DNA from: Sulfurisphaera tokodaii str. 7
GTDB lineage: Archaea > Thermoproteota > Thermoprotei_A > Sulfolobales > Sulfolobaceae
DNA length: 64,000 nucleotides
Assembly: GCF_000011205.1 (NCBI RefSeq)
Contig: NC_003106.2
Span: 1,116,001-1,180,000, forward strand
Direction of reading: 5' to 3'
Shown: positions 20,425 through 29,575 of the stretch, one piece after another
Numbering within the stretch: position 1 is the stretch's first letter
Layout: every line of letters starts with the position of its first letter
Position numbers and translations under genes: made by a program
Notes under the pieces: model-generated
The model's input: only the letters and a program-made list of their open reading frames with translations
What the model was told of the DNA's origin: nothing
Databases searched by the model: none

Positions 20425-20580
20425 TTATTTATCACATGAGATAAGCTTATCTGAATGTTCTAATAATCGGCCTCTGAAATATCCTCCAGCAAACATTGGC
20501 TTAAACTTGACCTTACTTAGCTTTAATCTATCAATTAACAAAAATATTGCATCGTCATTAGTCATTGCTATTCTATCCAT
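20425..20580 (-). CDS. Possible small protein, 51 residues
   Basis: An open frame starting with ATG at 20580 encodes 51 residues (begins MDRIAMTNDDAIFLLIDRLK and ends SDKLISCDK). The amphipathic helix followed by FAGGYFRGRLLEHS looks protein-like rather than random AT translation. It may be a real small gene or the start of a decayed larger one. No family is recognised. Confidence 0.4.
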   Translation of the reverse strand: MDRIAMTNDDAIFLLIDRLKLSKVKFKPMFAGGYFRGRLLEHSDKLISCDK

Positions 20581-20707
20581 AATTTAATCGAATTTACTTT
20601 CGTTCTGTAAGATTAATTCTATATTGATTGATCCAATTTTGAATAAAACAGAAAAGAATCGCATAAAATAATAAAACTTTTTTACACCTTTTACTGATTC
20701 AATAACA

Positions 20708-21085
20708 ATGGGTAGTTATGATGATGTAAGTAGACTATTGAGGAGAGCTGAAAAGTTTAGGAAAGATGCTATTAATGCTTATAATGAGGGATATTACGAC
20801 ATATCTTGTTTTTATGCAGAACAAGCTGTACAGCTTAGAATTAAAGCGTATATGCTGAGGAATCTTGGATTTATACCCAGAATTCATGGAATAAGAGATT
20901 TGCTTTCAATTATCTACAAATATACACGGGATAAAAAGATAATGGAATTTATAAGCGAAAATAGAGATTTGCTGAAGGAATTAGAAGAGGGGTACACTGA
21001 GACTAGATATGGTTCGATAGATTATACCGAGGAAGATGCTAAAGAGTGTTTAAATATAATGGAGAAGCTATTTAACTTAATATGA
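20708..21085 (+). CDS. HEPN-domain protein (toxin of HEPN-MNT pair)
   Basis: This 125-residue helical protein has the HEPN pattern RRAEKFRKDAINAYNEGYYDISCFYAEQAVQLRIKAYML (about 10-50), followed by RIHGIRDLLSII. HEPN proteins of this size pair with minimal nucleotidyltransferases. In characterised pairs the HEPN partner is an RNase toxin that the transferase neutralises by AMPylation. Its stop overlaps the start of the MNT gene by 4 bases (ATGA), so the two are translated together. Confidence 0.85.
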   Translation: MGSYDDVSRLLRRAEKFRKDAINAYNEGYYDISCFYAEQAVQLRIKAYMLRNLGFIPRIHGIRDLLSIIYKYTRDKKIMEFISENRDLLKELEEGYTETRYGSIDYTEEDAKECLNIMEKLFNLI

Positions 21086-21468
21086 AGCTTGAGCCATACA
21101 TTGAATTTGTTAAGGAAAAGATGTATATCCTTTCTAATTTCCCCCAAATATCTCCAGTAATATATGAGGCTATTAGAAAGTCACTTGATGAATATAATGT
21201 TAAAGCTGAGATATACTTTTTCGGTTCAATAATAGAAGGAAAAATCACCGTAATGAGTGACATTGATGTTGCGATTCTGGTCGATAAGGTTCCTGATAAG
21301 AGAAAAGAGATCGTTAGAAGAGTTTTTGAATTACTTGAAAATAAAGGATTACCCTGGTGGTTACCATTAGAAATTCACTTCTTTACTCCATCAATGTTTA
21401 ATGCATTTAAGAAAGGGGGTGCTAATTTCATTAGGGCTGAAGATTATATTAAAAAGAGAAGAAGTTAG
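21082..21468 (+). CDS. Minimal nucleotidyltransferase (MNT antitoxin)
   Basis: This 128-residue protein of the DNA-polymerase-beta-like nucleotidyltransferase fold shows the intact catalytic motif FFGSIIEGKITVMSDIDVAIL, with GS followed by D-x-D (about 53-72). A later acidic position in LPLEIHFFT is the third carboxylate region. Active-site integrity suggests a functional AMPylating antitoxin for the HEPN protein encoded immediately upstream. Confidence 0.87.
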   Translation: MKLEPYIEFVKEKMYILSNFPQISPVIYEAIRKSLDEYNVKAEIYFFGSIIEGKITVMSDIDVAILVDKVPDKRKEIVRRVFELLENKGLPWWLPLEIHFFTPSMFNAFKKGGANFIRAEDYIKKRRS

Positions 21469-21829
21469 CCGCCAAGAAGGATTAATTGTTGTAAATTATT
21501 CAAAACTGATAATGTCACAATTAGGCCATATACTCTCTTTACTTTATCAATTATAGCAAAAGTAATGTATAATTTCTTATCTTTTAGCATATCCTTTTAC
21601 GATTCATAAAGCTTCATCGAAGTAAGTCTTTTTTAGATTAATTTATTAGAATAGAATCAATCACCTAACTACTTAATACCTCTTTTTGAAATTAGGCTAA
21701 TCATGAAACCATTCTATATGAAAGTATATTAATACAAAGAAAATATGGGAAAATACTAGTTCTTTTAACTATTATTTATTTTATCTTGTTTTTAAGCATC
21801 TTGTCTTGTTTATGAATTTTCGAAACAAT
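21469..21829. other. Intergenic gap
   Basis: 361 bases, AT-rich, stops in all frames, no recognisable repeat or gene. Confidence 0.5.
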
Positions 21830-23020
21830 TTATCCTCTAGCTTCTCTCAATAGAAAAAGTGGAATATCATCTTCAGATAAAACGATGACCTCTTTAGGAT
21901 ATCCTTTATGCGACCTTTCCTTTTTTATCTCTATCTTATAATCATTTGCTATCACGTCTATTTCACGATTATTCTTAAAATAAAACACCTCACCGAACTT
22001 TCTTAACATATGTTCTTGGACAATATGTTCAAGCATTGCTTCTTCTCTAACCTCTCTGTGAACCCACTTAGCCATAGTCGTATAAATGAAGGGGTCTCTG
22101 AAAAATATCTTCTTCTCTTTCTTTCTGTTTACTTCATTTCCTACCTTATAATAAGCTATATCAACTAAAAATATGTCCTTCAATAACTTAACATAATCCT
22201 CAACCGTCAAATGCGAAATCCCTAAGTCATTTGCAATTGAATTGAAAGACATTACAGAAGGGATTTTAGTCATAATAGATCTAAGAATATCTTGCACCTT
22301 TCCTACTTCCCTTTTCGCCTTAAATATTTCTGAGATTATACCGTATATTAATGCTTCACCAGCATCTTTATGTTCATTTATTGATTTAGGAAATCCTCCC
22401 TTCTTTTTATATTCATCAAAAAGAGATAAGGCTAAAGCGGAATCAGTCAACACTTTATCAATCTTATATCCGTGGACTTCTACAAACTGAGGAAAAGAGA
22501 GGGGAAGCACTAGTACCTCTTTTCCATACCCTCTTCTACCGGGAAATCTTTCGACACTTTTAGTTACTCCCAATGAAGATGAACCACTGACAATGATCAC
22601 GTCTTTGGAGAACTCTCCTTTATCTATGTAATACTTTACTATCTTCCACCAGTCCTCAACAGAGGTTACTTCATCAAGTATTAAAATAGTACTTTCTACC
22701 TTTCTTTTCCTCTTCTCCTTTATAAACTCTGAAATAATTTCCCTAAGTTCTTGAAAAGAAGCTATGTAGTCTAAATCAAGATAAAATATCGACTTAGGAT
22801 CTTTTCCCTTTTCTATTAATTCCTTGATCATTATCTTAAGTCCTGTAGTTTTTCCAGTTTGCCTAGGTCCATAGATGAAGTTTAAGCTGAAAGGAGTGAG
22901 AGAAATCTCATCAATCCAATTAGGTCTCCATTTTATTTTTTGTGATTCCCAATCCTCTATGTGCTTATCCTTCCAATTATCACTGTACCACCAAGGATTT
23001 AAGTCACTAAATTCCTCCAC
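21830..23020 (-). CDS. Archaeal AAA ATPase with C-terminal nuclease-like domain (DUF4143 type)
   Basis: This 396-residue protein has Walker A GPRQTGKTTGLK (about 51-62), Walker B STILILDEVTSVEDWW and the sensor segment VIIVSGSSSLGV. The family element FPGRRGYGKEVLVLPLSFPQF follows. A winged helix (FNSIANDLGISHLTVEDYVKLL) precedes a C-terminal domain ending in YFKNNREIDVIANDYKIEIKKE, the acid-acid-x-K pattern of a restriction-endonuclease fold. This family is common in archaea, with several copies per genome and no settled function. It stands alone, flanked downstream by a gap and upstream by a MITE. Confidence 0.85.
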   Translation of the reverse strand: MEEFSDLNPWWYSDNWKDKHIEDWESQKIKWRPNWIDEISLTPFSLNFIYGPRQTGKTTGLKIMIKELIEKGKDPKSIFYLDLDYIASFQELREIISEFIKEKRKRKVESTILILDEVTSVEDWWKIVKYYIDKGEFSKDVIIVSGSSSLGVTKSVERFPGRRGYGKEVLVLPLSFPQFVEVHGYKIDKVLTDSALALSLFDEYKKKGGFPKSINEHKDAGEALIYGIISEIFKAKREVGKVQDILRSIMTKIPSVMSFNSIANDLGISHLTVEDYVKLLKDIFLVDIAYYKVGNEVNRKKEKKIFFRDPFIYTTMAKWVHREVREEAMLEHIVQEHMLRKFGEVFYFKNNREIDVIANDYKIEIKKERSHKGYPKEVIVLSEDDIPLFLLREARG

Positions 23021-23112
23021 TTGTTAATATACTAACAATAATTATTTAAATCTTCGATAGCTGAATAACAACATTGAAAACTGAAAAATTTACTAGTAAT
23101 AGTATTTTAATG

Positions 23113-23300
23113 TGTTAAGGGTCTTTCACAGTTCTTTTGCGAATTCACTTTATTTTCTCACTTCGAGATTGAATAATTGACTGTACATTGATAATTGGAG
23201 AGACCAAGGAGTTATACCACGGACTTAACGAAGATAATAGCATACAATTATTCTAACTCTATGAGAATATTACAATTTGCAAAGGATCTCCGAATCTCCC
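23113..23300. mobile_element. MITE copy A (188 bp)
   Basis: A non-coding block similar along its length to 40867-41070. The ends form an imperfect inverted repeat of about 28 bases (AGGGTCTTTCACAGTTCTTT at left; the reverse complement of the right end begins AGGGAGATTCGGAGATCC). It is flanked by a 9-bp direct repeat ATTTTAATG at 23104-23112 and 23301-23309, a convincing target duplication. No complete element with these ends is present in the window, so the mobilising transposase is unknown. Confidence 0.75.
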
Positions 23301-23388
23301 TATTTTAATGATATGAGATTATCTTCTCCAGAAGCATTTTATCTAAAGATCCTTCAACAAAGATTCTATCGCAATGCAACATTTATAT

Positions 23389-24284
23389 TCACACATACCC
23401 TAACCAACTTAAGGGCTTCTCGAACTCTGAAACATCCGAAAGTTTATATGTCTTATATCCTCTCCTAGTCAAATAAAGTATAGTAATCTCATTCTCGTCA
23501 AATACCTTAGAAGCCATTTTTATTACTTCATTTACGTGTGTTGTAAATACAGTTTGTGTGTTGCTTTGCTTAATATCGTTAAGGATTTGCATTATTAAGT
23601 CAGGGTGTAAAGAGTCCTCAATTTCGTCTATAAGCAATAAGTTAGAAGCAACAAGACCAAACTTTATCATCTCTCTTTTAAGAATACCCCTACCCATAAC
23701 ATAAGCTGGCAAAGAATCATAATACAATTTAAATTGTCCATACTCATCTTGTAATATTTCGAACTTAGATTTAATCTCCTTGTTTTTCCTTTTTGCAATA
23801 CTGAAAATCCTTTCAGGATTACCACTATTATCAAAGAAAGTTGAAATATATATCGGCGAATACCCTTTATTCACCCTCTTATGGATTCTTACCAAAGGTA
23901 ATAATACTGGACCAGACAGTCCCTCCATACTTAATGACGCTGTTTTCACATTTATTTCTGCGACTTTATCATCATTTACGTGTACCTCCAAATTATACGG
24001 ATCCTTCCTCTTAAAAGTAACTTTACTATCATCAAGGGTTACTACACTATCTAAAATTGACAGAAAGGCTGAAAGTTCATCGCCCCTACTACTCATCGCA
24101 TATGTAAATGATGTAATAATGTCACTATCATTCATATCCGATTGGAAAAGAGCTGATAAAAATATCGCTTCAAGAAAGGAAGTTTTCCAGTACCATTTTC
24201 ACCAACTACAATGTTAACCCTTTTAAGCTTAGTACTCACATTAAGTCCTCTGAATCCTTGAATCTCTACATTTCCTATTATCAT
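23389..24284 (-). pseudogene. OLD/SMC-like ATPase with one-base lesion in Walker A
   Basis: From an ATG at 24284 the frame reads MIIGNVEIQGFRGLNV and then VNIVVGENGTGK, a clear Walker A lead-in. It then shifts: the run of A bases at 24183-24186 (minus strand) appears one short, and the continuing frame (SFLEAIFLSALFQSDMNDS...) ends at 23389. The C-terminal part has Walker B LLIDEIEDSLHP and the H-loop TVFTTHVNEVI, so the complete protein would be a small ABC/OLD-type ATPase of about 298 residues. The lesion sits exactly in the phosphate-binding loop. It may be a true inactivation, a homopolymer error or recoding. No partner gene is adjacent. Confidence 0.75.
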
Positions 24285-24707
24285 AATTGTAAATTCTACA
24301 TTTAAATTTAAAAGATTATACGAATAACACCTCTTTAAGAATTCTTAAACCTCGCGTTAATAAAGAAGATGAAGCTTCATCGCAAAAAGTTCTTATCTAT
24401 AAATACATATAACATAGAGGAGTGGAATGATTTTCTATTTTAACACTCGTAGATTTCGTTTATCTAAAGTAATCACTAGTTATTAAGCTTAAGACAAATA
24501 GCTCTTACCATCGCTAGTCAAAGCTTATTTAGGTATTAATTAGATTCTGTATTTATGAATGAGTATATTGCAAAATACATTATATCAAATAATCGCAAGA
24601 GGACTGGAGAGATAAATATAAAGTATACTGCTAATGATGACATGAGATATTAAAATCGCAAAATCTGTCTTTGATAAATTTTGCGAAGAAGATGTTGATA
24701 AGAGAAT
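24285..24707. other. Intergenic gap
   Basis: About 420 bases. A plus-strand frame from 24556 gives 32 residues (starts MNEYIAKYIISNNRKRTGE) then stops, perhaps a gene remnant. Otherwise nothing is seen. Confidence 0.4.
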
Positions 24708-25093
24708 TTACTTCTTATTTTCATAAACGTATTTAGCAATAAGTTCCTCTATACTGAGATTTGACAATCTTGAAATCCTTTCATAAGAATAAATAAGTAT
24801 ATCTCCACTAGATTGGAATCTTGAACCTCTTATTTGGCCTTGCGTAACTTTACCAGCTACCGCAATTTTAATACACTTTAAATTTCAGACGAAAGATTAT
24901 TTACGGTCTGTTCAATTTGCTCAAACGCCTTCATACCCTTACTGGATTGAAGATCAATAGTAGCTTTTTTCTCTACAATATATACCTTAACATTTCTACA
25001 GTTTTCTATGTAGAAGCACACGCTATCAGCTTTCTTTCCTTCATCGCATACTAAATCATAATCAATACATGAAAATCTATTCAATTCATTCAC
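24708..25093 (-). pseudogene. Partner gene of the 25086 ATPase, one-base lesion
   Basis: The first frame encodes 71 residues (MNELNRFSCIDYDLVCDEGK... ending VNNLSSEI) and stops at 24878. Removing the stop by adding one T in the run near 24881-24885 continues directly into KCIKIAVAGKVTQGQIRGSR... and ends at 24708, giving about 128 residues. The mixed alpha/beta pattern with Asp/Glu/Lys (IDYDLVC; VYIVEKKATIDL) is reminiscent of a small nuclease-like fold, but I do not recognise the family. It overlaps the upstream ATPase gene by 8 bases, so the two form one functional unit. Confidence 0.65.
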
Positions 25094-26315
25094 CGTATAT
25101 TTCCTTCACTTGTTGTCTAATTGCATCGGAGATTGTCGGAATTTCTTCAACGTCTCCCTTTTCAGTGTATTTAATCTCTTCTATTTTCCCTTCGTTTAGT
25201 AAGTATATCTTTAACGTTTTGCCTTTAAGCCTTTTAACGTAGTTGACAGCTATTTGAATCGTAAATATATCACTGTGAGTAGTTAGGAAAAACTTCTTCC
25301 CACTCATCACAAGGTCGCTTAAATAATTAGCAATGTCAATTTGTGCTCCTGCATGGAGATTAAGTTCAGGCTCCTCAATTATCATGAACTCCCCTAAATA
25401 GGCCATAAGATGTATGGGAATTAACTGGGAGTAACCCGATGAAAGAAGAGACAAAGGAACCTCCTCACCTCTATCAAAAACTTCTATTAGTATAGGCTTA
25501 CCCACTTTATACATAAAGTTTATTTTTCCCATACTTACATTCAATTCCCGTTTTTCAGATAAGTCCATTAAGTTAATTACTGAAAGCAAGGAGTCTATGA
25601 ACTCTTTTATAATAGGTTTGTTCAAGTTTCTTTGTTGAGATAAATAACTGAATAGATTAGACAACACTACGTTTCTCTCTGTAGGTAAAATTACAGTTGA
25701 ATGATAGACCTCAAAAAATAATCTCAGCAGTACGTCAGCTATTCTCCACGTTAGATTACGGTCTAAATCTGTTTTTGACCTCTTTTTTGTCTCTTCATCG
25801 TAAAAAGGCAGAGCACTTCCGTAGTATACTTTTAGTCCTTTTATCTTGTCATTTCTATCAACTCCAATACTAATAGAACCGTGAGGAGAGTCAGTTCTTT
25901 CTATCAGATTTACAGATATTTGCCTATTAACTTTCATTTCAACTTGAAATTTGTCAGTAATAGTTACGTAAAGGGTACCGAGAGAGTTTGTAAGTTCAAT
26001 TCTTGACTCTTTGGCTCCGAATGAAATTAATTTCTTTACATTAACTCCAAACACTTCTTCTAGCCTTCTCTTGATACTGTTTGATAGAACCTCATTTATT
26101 ACGTCAATGTAAGAACCTATTTCAAACTCCTTGCTATTTGAATCTATTACTTTGGAACCTACATCATCTATATTAACTCCACTACTAAATAGAGAATATA
26201 AAAGATAAGAGAGAAATGACTTTCCAGATGCATTAGGGCCTATAACTATGGTAGTATCCCCTAACTCAAATTCAGCATTCTGTATAGGTCCAAAATTCTC
26301 AACTTTTATTCTCAT
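25086..26315 (-). CDS. AAA/ABC-type ATPase (OLD/RecF-like) of a two-gene system
   Basis: This 409-residue protein starts with the RecF/OLD-like strand MRIKVENFGPIQNAEFELG and Walker A GPNASGKSF (about 29-37). The signature region LLSSGYSQLIPIHLMAY is at about 285, Walker B MIIEEPELNLH at about 305 and the H-loop FLTTHSDIF at about 335. There is no long coiled coil between the two halves. ATPases of this kind pair with a small effector in many defence systems. Here the effector candidate is the overlapping small gene (24708-25093). The specific system is not identified. Confidence 0.85.
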   Translation of the reverse strand: MRIKVENFGPIQNAEFELGDTTIVIGPNASGKSFLSYLLYSLFSSGVNIDDVGSKVIDSNSKEFEIGSYIDVINEVLSNSIKRRLEEVFGVNVKKLISFGAKESRIELTNSLGTLYVTITDKFQVEMKVNRQISVNLIERTDSPHGSISIGVDRNDKIKGLKVYYGSALPFYDEETKKRSKTDLDRNLTWRIADVLLRLFFEVYHSTVILPTERNVVLSNLFSYLSQQRNLNKPIIKEFIDSLLSVINLMDLSEKRELNVSMGKINFMYKVGKPILIEVFDRGEEVPLSLLSSGYSQLIPIHLMAYLGEFMIIEEPELNLHAGAQIDIANYLSDLVMSGKKFFLTTHSDIFTIQIAVNYVKRLKGKTLKIYLLNEGKIEEIKYTEKGDVEEIPTISDAIRQQVKEIYGE

Positions 26316-26853
26316 TATGTTACTAGTAAGAATTTGATAAATAAAGTATTATGCTTTCATCTTATAGTCAACACTTCCTCTCCATTGTAGCTCAAAATAA
26401 TATTTCTAACCTCTAACCCTCTGATCATGGGTGAAAGAAATACTCACAAAACTGCTTTATTAGCAGCATCTAGTAATAACATAAATACTTCCTCTTTCTA
26501 ATAAGTATAAACTAGTAATCACTATATCACTTCGTCTATAGATGCAACACAGATATATAAATTCTAAGATAACAAACATCATTCTATTGATGAAGACTCT
26601 TCATAGTCTTTCTCATGATAGTTTTAACTTAAGATACTAAAAGTGGACTAGATAATAGAAGTAACGATTATATATTTTGTAGTATAAATACCGTTTTCCC
26701 TTTGGATCAGTAATTGATACCAGTTTTTATTAGCTTTGGGGAGATAACCCGATGACGGAATATAATAGCTGTTAGAGTGTAGTTGGGTCAGAAACCTCAT
26801 ATAATTATCCTTTATAAGGGTGAAAATATACAAGTAGTATAGGGAAATTTAAA
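26316..26853. other. Gap with doubtful small frame
   Basis: 538 bases. A minus-strand frame of 61 codons (26648-26833, containing SSGYLPKANKNWYQLLI) has protein-like composition and may be a gene fragment, but has no promoter or family support. The rest is AT-rich non-coding DNA. Confidence 0.4.
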
Positions 26854-27054
26854 ATGGTAGTATCGCATAATTTGACTGAAGAGCAGAAAAAGATCCTAGA
26901 AAGGATGCAAAACAGAATAAACTATATTATAAAAGCCCATAAGGAATATTTAGATGCGTTAGCAGAATTTGATAGAACTGGAATATTGAAAATTCATGGA
27001 AAAGTCCTTTATGTAAGGAAGTATAAAAATGGACAAGAGAACGAAGATAAATAA
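26854..27054 (+). CDS. Small hypothetical protein beside Doc toxin
   Basis: This 66-residue protein consists mainly of a charged helix (HNLTEEQKKILERMQNRINYIIKAHKEYLDALAEFD) followed by a short beta hairpin (LKIHGKVLYVRKYKNG). It converges on the Doc-like gene with a one-base gap. A Doc antitoxin is normally upstream on the same strand, so this would be an unusual arrangement if it is the antitoxin. The long helix could bind and mask a partner, but this is only suggested by position. Confidence 0.55.
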   Translation: MVVSHNLTEEQKKILERMQNRINYIIKAHKEYLDALAEFDRTGILKIHGKVLYVRKYKNGQENEDK

Positions 27055-27055
27055 A

Positions 27056-27514
27056 TTAACCTTCAATAATCTGCCGTATAGTTTCTCTTATTTTGTTTAT
27101 TGCATACTCGTCTTCTTCCGGCGGATTATCGGCTACTTCAGCTAAGGTCTTTATCAATTCTTCTTCTAAATCTTGAGGAATTTCCTTGTCAAATAATTCA
27201 TATAAGATGTCTAACAATAATACGAAGGCCGTTCTCTTATTCGCATCAACGAACGGATGGGAAGTTATTAAACGATATGTTAACACTGCTAAACTCCTAC
27301 TAATATCATGATAAAGACTAAGGTTCTCAATTGCAGAATATATTGTAATACCTATAGTATCTAAGTTGACTATACCACGTTCTGTATTAGGATCATTTCT
27401 GGTTATACTATCGTGGATTTGTATTATAGTTGGTACTCTATCGCTTTCTCTACTTCTCCATTTTTCGAATTCGTTTAATAATCCTTCCAAGATTTGCATT
27501 AACTTGTTCTCCAT
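27056..27514 (-). CDS. doc: Doc-type Fic-domain toxin
   Basis: This 152-residue helical protein contains the Fic motif HPFVDANKR (residues 86-94). The DANKR ending matches the Doc subgroup, where Lys replaces the Gly of AMPylating Fic proteins. Phage P1 Doc phosphorylates elongation factor Tu. The N-terminal region (GIVNLDTIGITIYSAIENLSLYHDI) fits the Doc fold, and length is near normal. Its start is preceded by a minus-strand fragment (27528-27752). No Phd-like antitoxin is seen upstream, which makes the antitoxin an open question. Confidence 0.82.
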   Translation of the reverse strand: MENKLMQILEGLLNEFEKWRSRESDRVPTIIQIHDSITRNDPNTERGIVNLDTIGITIYSAIENLSLYHDISRSLAVLTYRLITSHPFVDANKRTAFVLLLDILYELFDKEIPQDLEEELIKTLAEVADNPPEEDEYAINKIRETIRQIIEG

Positions 27515-27527
27515 GACATTTTCAACC

Positions 27528-27752
27528 CTAAGTGTTAACTACTATTAAACTACATAGCTTGTTCTTATACTTAAGACTACTAGTTATAAAGTTCTTTATT
27601 CGTTTATAACACTTAGCTAAGTCTATTTCTTGTAAATGTTTCCTAAAATTATGATGAATGATTTCTAATAGTTTGTTTAAGTCAGTATGGGAATCTCTTT
27701 TTTCTGAGACTAATAACATTAGCCAAAATTGAGCAAAACCAGTACCATTCAA
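27528..27752 (-). CDS. Small helical protein upstream of doc
   Basis: A 74-residue frame on the same strand and 13 bases upstream of doc (MNGTGFAQFWLMLLVSEKRDSHTDL... KCYKRIKNFITSS). It is helical and basic, with no recognised family. By position it could be the antitoxin or a leftover of a larger gene, since the start of the frame lies in AT-rich DNA with no clear promoter. Confidence 0.4.
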   Translation of the reverse strand: MNGTGFAQFWLMLLVSEKRDSHTDLNKLLEIIHHNFRKHLQEIDLAKCYKRIKNFITSSLKYKNKLCSLIVVNT

Positions 27753-28001
27753 ATAAAACCATATATATTTTATAATATCGAATATAATTAAATATATTTT
27801 TATTAAGAGAGCAAAGAATATCGAATTAATTTCACGTTGCTAAAAAGGGGTACATAGAGTCAACTGAGATTTGCAAAAACAACTCCTCAACTTGAGGTAA
27901 ACCTTGTGCAACAATTTCCTATATAGGAAGTTTCATATCGTTAGTTTAGGTGTGGTTATGAGAATGATAGGGATGTTATTGCCGTAGTTAATCTTAACAG
28001 A
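27753..28001. other. Intergenic stretch
   Basis: AT-rich, no intact gene. It leads into an IS-end remnant at 28002 and an antitoxin remnant at 28150. Confidence 0.4.
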
Positions 28002-28095
28002 AAGGGGTCTCGGACCCTCTCGTCTGCCCCTCAAATGGGGGATGTAGTCCCTAACAGATGAGGGGAATAACCGCCCTTAGGGCGGTGAAGAAGTC
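28002..28095 (+). mobile_element. Right-end remnant of an IS200/IS605-type element
   Basis: The GC-rich stretch ends in a hairpin ACCGCCCTTAGGGCGGTGAA followed by GAAGTCAGC. This is the same architecture as the right end of the complete element (hairpin plus GAGGAGGTCAG at 43315-43342). The rest contains other short inverted repeats but no tnpB reading frame. It is probably a solo end of a different family member. Confidence 0.5.
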
Positions 28096-28149
28096 AGCTT
28101 CATAAACTACATCCCAAAACTGTTTTTCTGGTAGGACAATATTATCACT

Positions 28150-28272
28150 CTATTTCTCTAACTAGAGCTTTATTGCTTCATTAATTGCCTCCTCGACTTA
28201 GATTCCTTCTAAAGAAGCTTTAGCTTTTAACCTCTCATATAACCTTTCATCAATTTTTTATAAGAACCTCAT
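28150..28272 (-). pseudogene. VapB/CopG antitoxin remnant
   Basis: From an ATG at 28272 the minus strand reads MRF, then after in-frame stops KIDERLYERLKAKASLEG and VEEAINEAIK. This is the typical sequence of a VapB-type ribbon-helix-helix antitoxin. At least two in-frame stops interrupt it, and no VapC follows. Confidence 0.6.
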
Positions 28273-28516
28273 AAACTAGCCTACTTTGGTTAATTTAAAA
28301 GGTTAATCGATTCGAGTAAAGATAGTACTGCGTTTGATATAAATTAAATAAATAATCTTTTCTTTCTTTACAACTATATTAAATTAAGGCATTATTGAAT
28401 GTTAAAAATTCTAGAGAAATATAAATAGTTAAACGATAACGAGATGTGGTTATGAGTGTAAGCGTAAAGCGATTACTTTAGATAAACTATAATATCTCGC
28501 TGAATAAATTTAAGTT
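28273..28516. other. Intergenic stretch upstream of ATPase
   Basis: Near 28454 an ATG begins MSVSVK and is quickly frameshifted, perhaps another antitoxin remnant. No intact gene is seen. Confidence 0.3.
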
Positions 28517-29575
28517 GTGATAAGGGAGTTATCAATCCAGAACTTTAAGAGTCTTGAAAATGTTAAAATTGAACTAGGCAAAATTAATGTGCTAGTTGGC
28601 CCTAACGGCTCTGGAAAGACCGCTATAATAGAATCATTACTCTTAATCAGAAATCTGGTTTCAAAAATTTTGGGGATGTCCCCTTTCGGACTATGGTGGG
28701 GCTATGATAATGTTGTATTTAGTAAGGACTTGGGGAGAAACATAGTGATTGAGATTAACTCTGACGAGTTTTATTACCTTCTTGAGGTGCATAGAGAGAG
28801 GTTTGTCAAAGAGATATTAATGATGAAGGATTTAAACCTTGAAAGGAGTGAAGATAAGGTAATAATTAACAATGAGGAATATAAGGGACTTAATGAAGAA
28901 TATAGTGCGTTAAATCTCGTTAACTTAGCCAGACTGCCCAGAGATAAAGTAATGGTGTTAAACTCAGTATATAATTTTTTGACTGGTATAATGGTTTTAC
29001 GTGTAGATCCCTATGAAGCAATTTCACCAATTCACGCTTCTGAGATTACAGCAATTGATATTAATGGAAGGGGTATGGTAAAGGTTCTACATAACCTATA
29101 CTCTGAAGGTAATCTCCCAGGCTATATTGATGAATTCCTTAAAGAGGAGGGATACTCAATTTCATTTAAACTATCTGATGAGGGAAACGTTATACTATAT
29201 GTTAACGATCACGGTGTTATAGTACCTCCTCCATCAGTTCCTAGTGGGCTTATAAAAATGCTTACCATAATGACTGCATTAGCACTCAAACCTAAAATTC
29301 TAGCCATAGATGAAGTCGAGAATTCACTTCACCTAAAGTATATTGAGAGACTTCTCGATGTTTTTGATTATTTCTCTAATGACACACAAATAATACTTTC
29401 AACACACTCACCAGCAGTCATCGACTTGGTTAAACCTTCATATTTAGTATTAGTATCAAAAGAAGGTTTGTCTACTAAAGTTAGGAGAGTTAATAAAAAA
29501 GATGAGGAGTTAAAGGAATTTCTAGTTAAGAATGGAATTACCTTAAGTGATGCATATTTTTACGGTGCAATTTAG
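28517..29575 (+). CDS. SMC/OLD-like ATPase of a split ATPase-TOPRIM system
   Basis: This 352-residue ATPase begins at a codon reading MIRELSIQNFKSLENVKIEL, the classical RecF/SMC-like start. Walker A is GPNGSGKTA (about 28-36), Walker B ILAIDEVENSLHLKY (about 263-277) and the H-loop IILSTHSPAVIDL (about 290). No zinc hook or long coiled coil is present. The next gene begins directly after the stop codon and encodes a TOPRIM-like protein. That layout matches split OLD-family defence pairs in which the ATPase senses and the TOPRIM nuclease acts. The start is TTG or GTG at 28517-28519. Confidence 0.85.
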   Translation: MIRELSIQNFKSLENVKIELGKINVLVGPNGSGKTAIIESLLLIRNLVSKILGMSPFGLWWGYDNVVFSKDLGRNIVIEINSDEFYYLLEVHRERFVKEILMMKDLNLERSEDKVIINNEEYKGLNEEYSALNLVNLARLPRDKVMVLNSVYNFLTGIMVLRVDPYEAISPIHASEITAIDINGRGMVKVLHNLYSEGNLPGYIDEFLKEEGYSISFKLSDEGNVILYVNDHGVIVPPPSVPSGLIKMLTIMTALALKPKILAIDEVENSLHLKYIERLLDVFDYFSNDTQIILSTHSPAVIDLVKPSYLVLVSKEGLSTKVRRVNKKDEELKEFLVKNGITLSDAYFYGAI

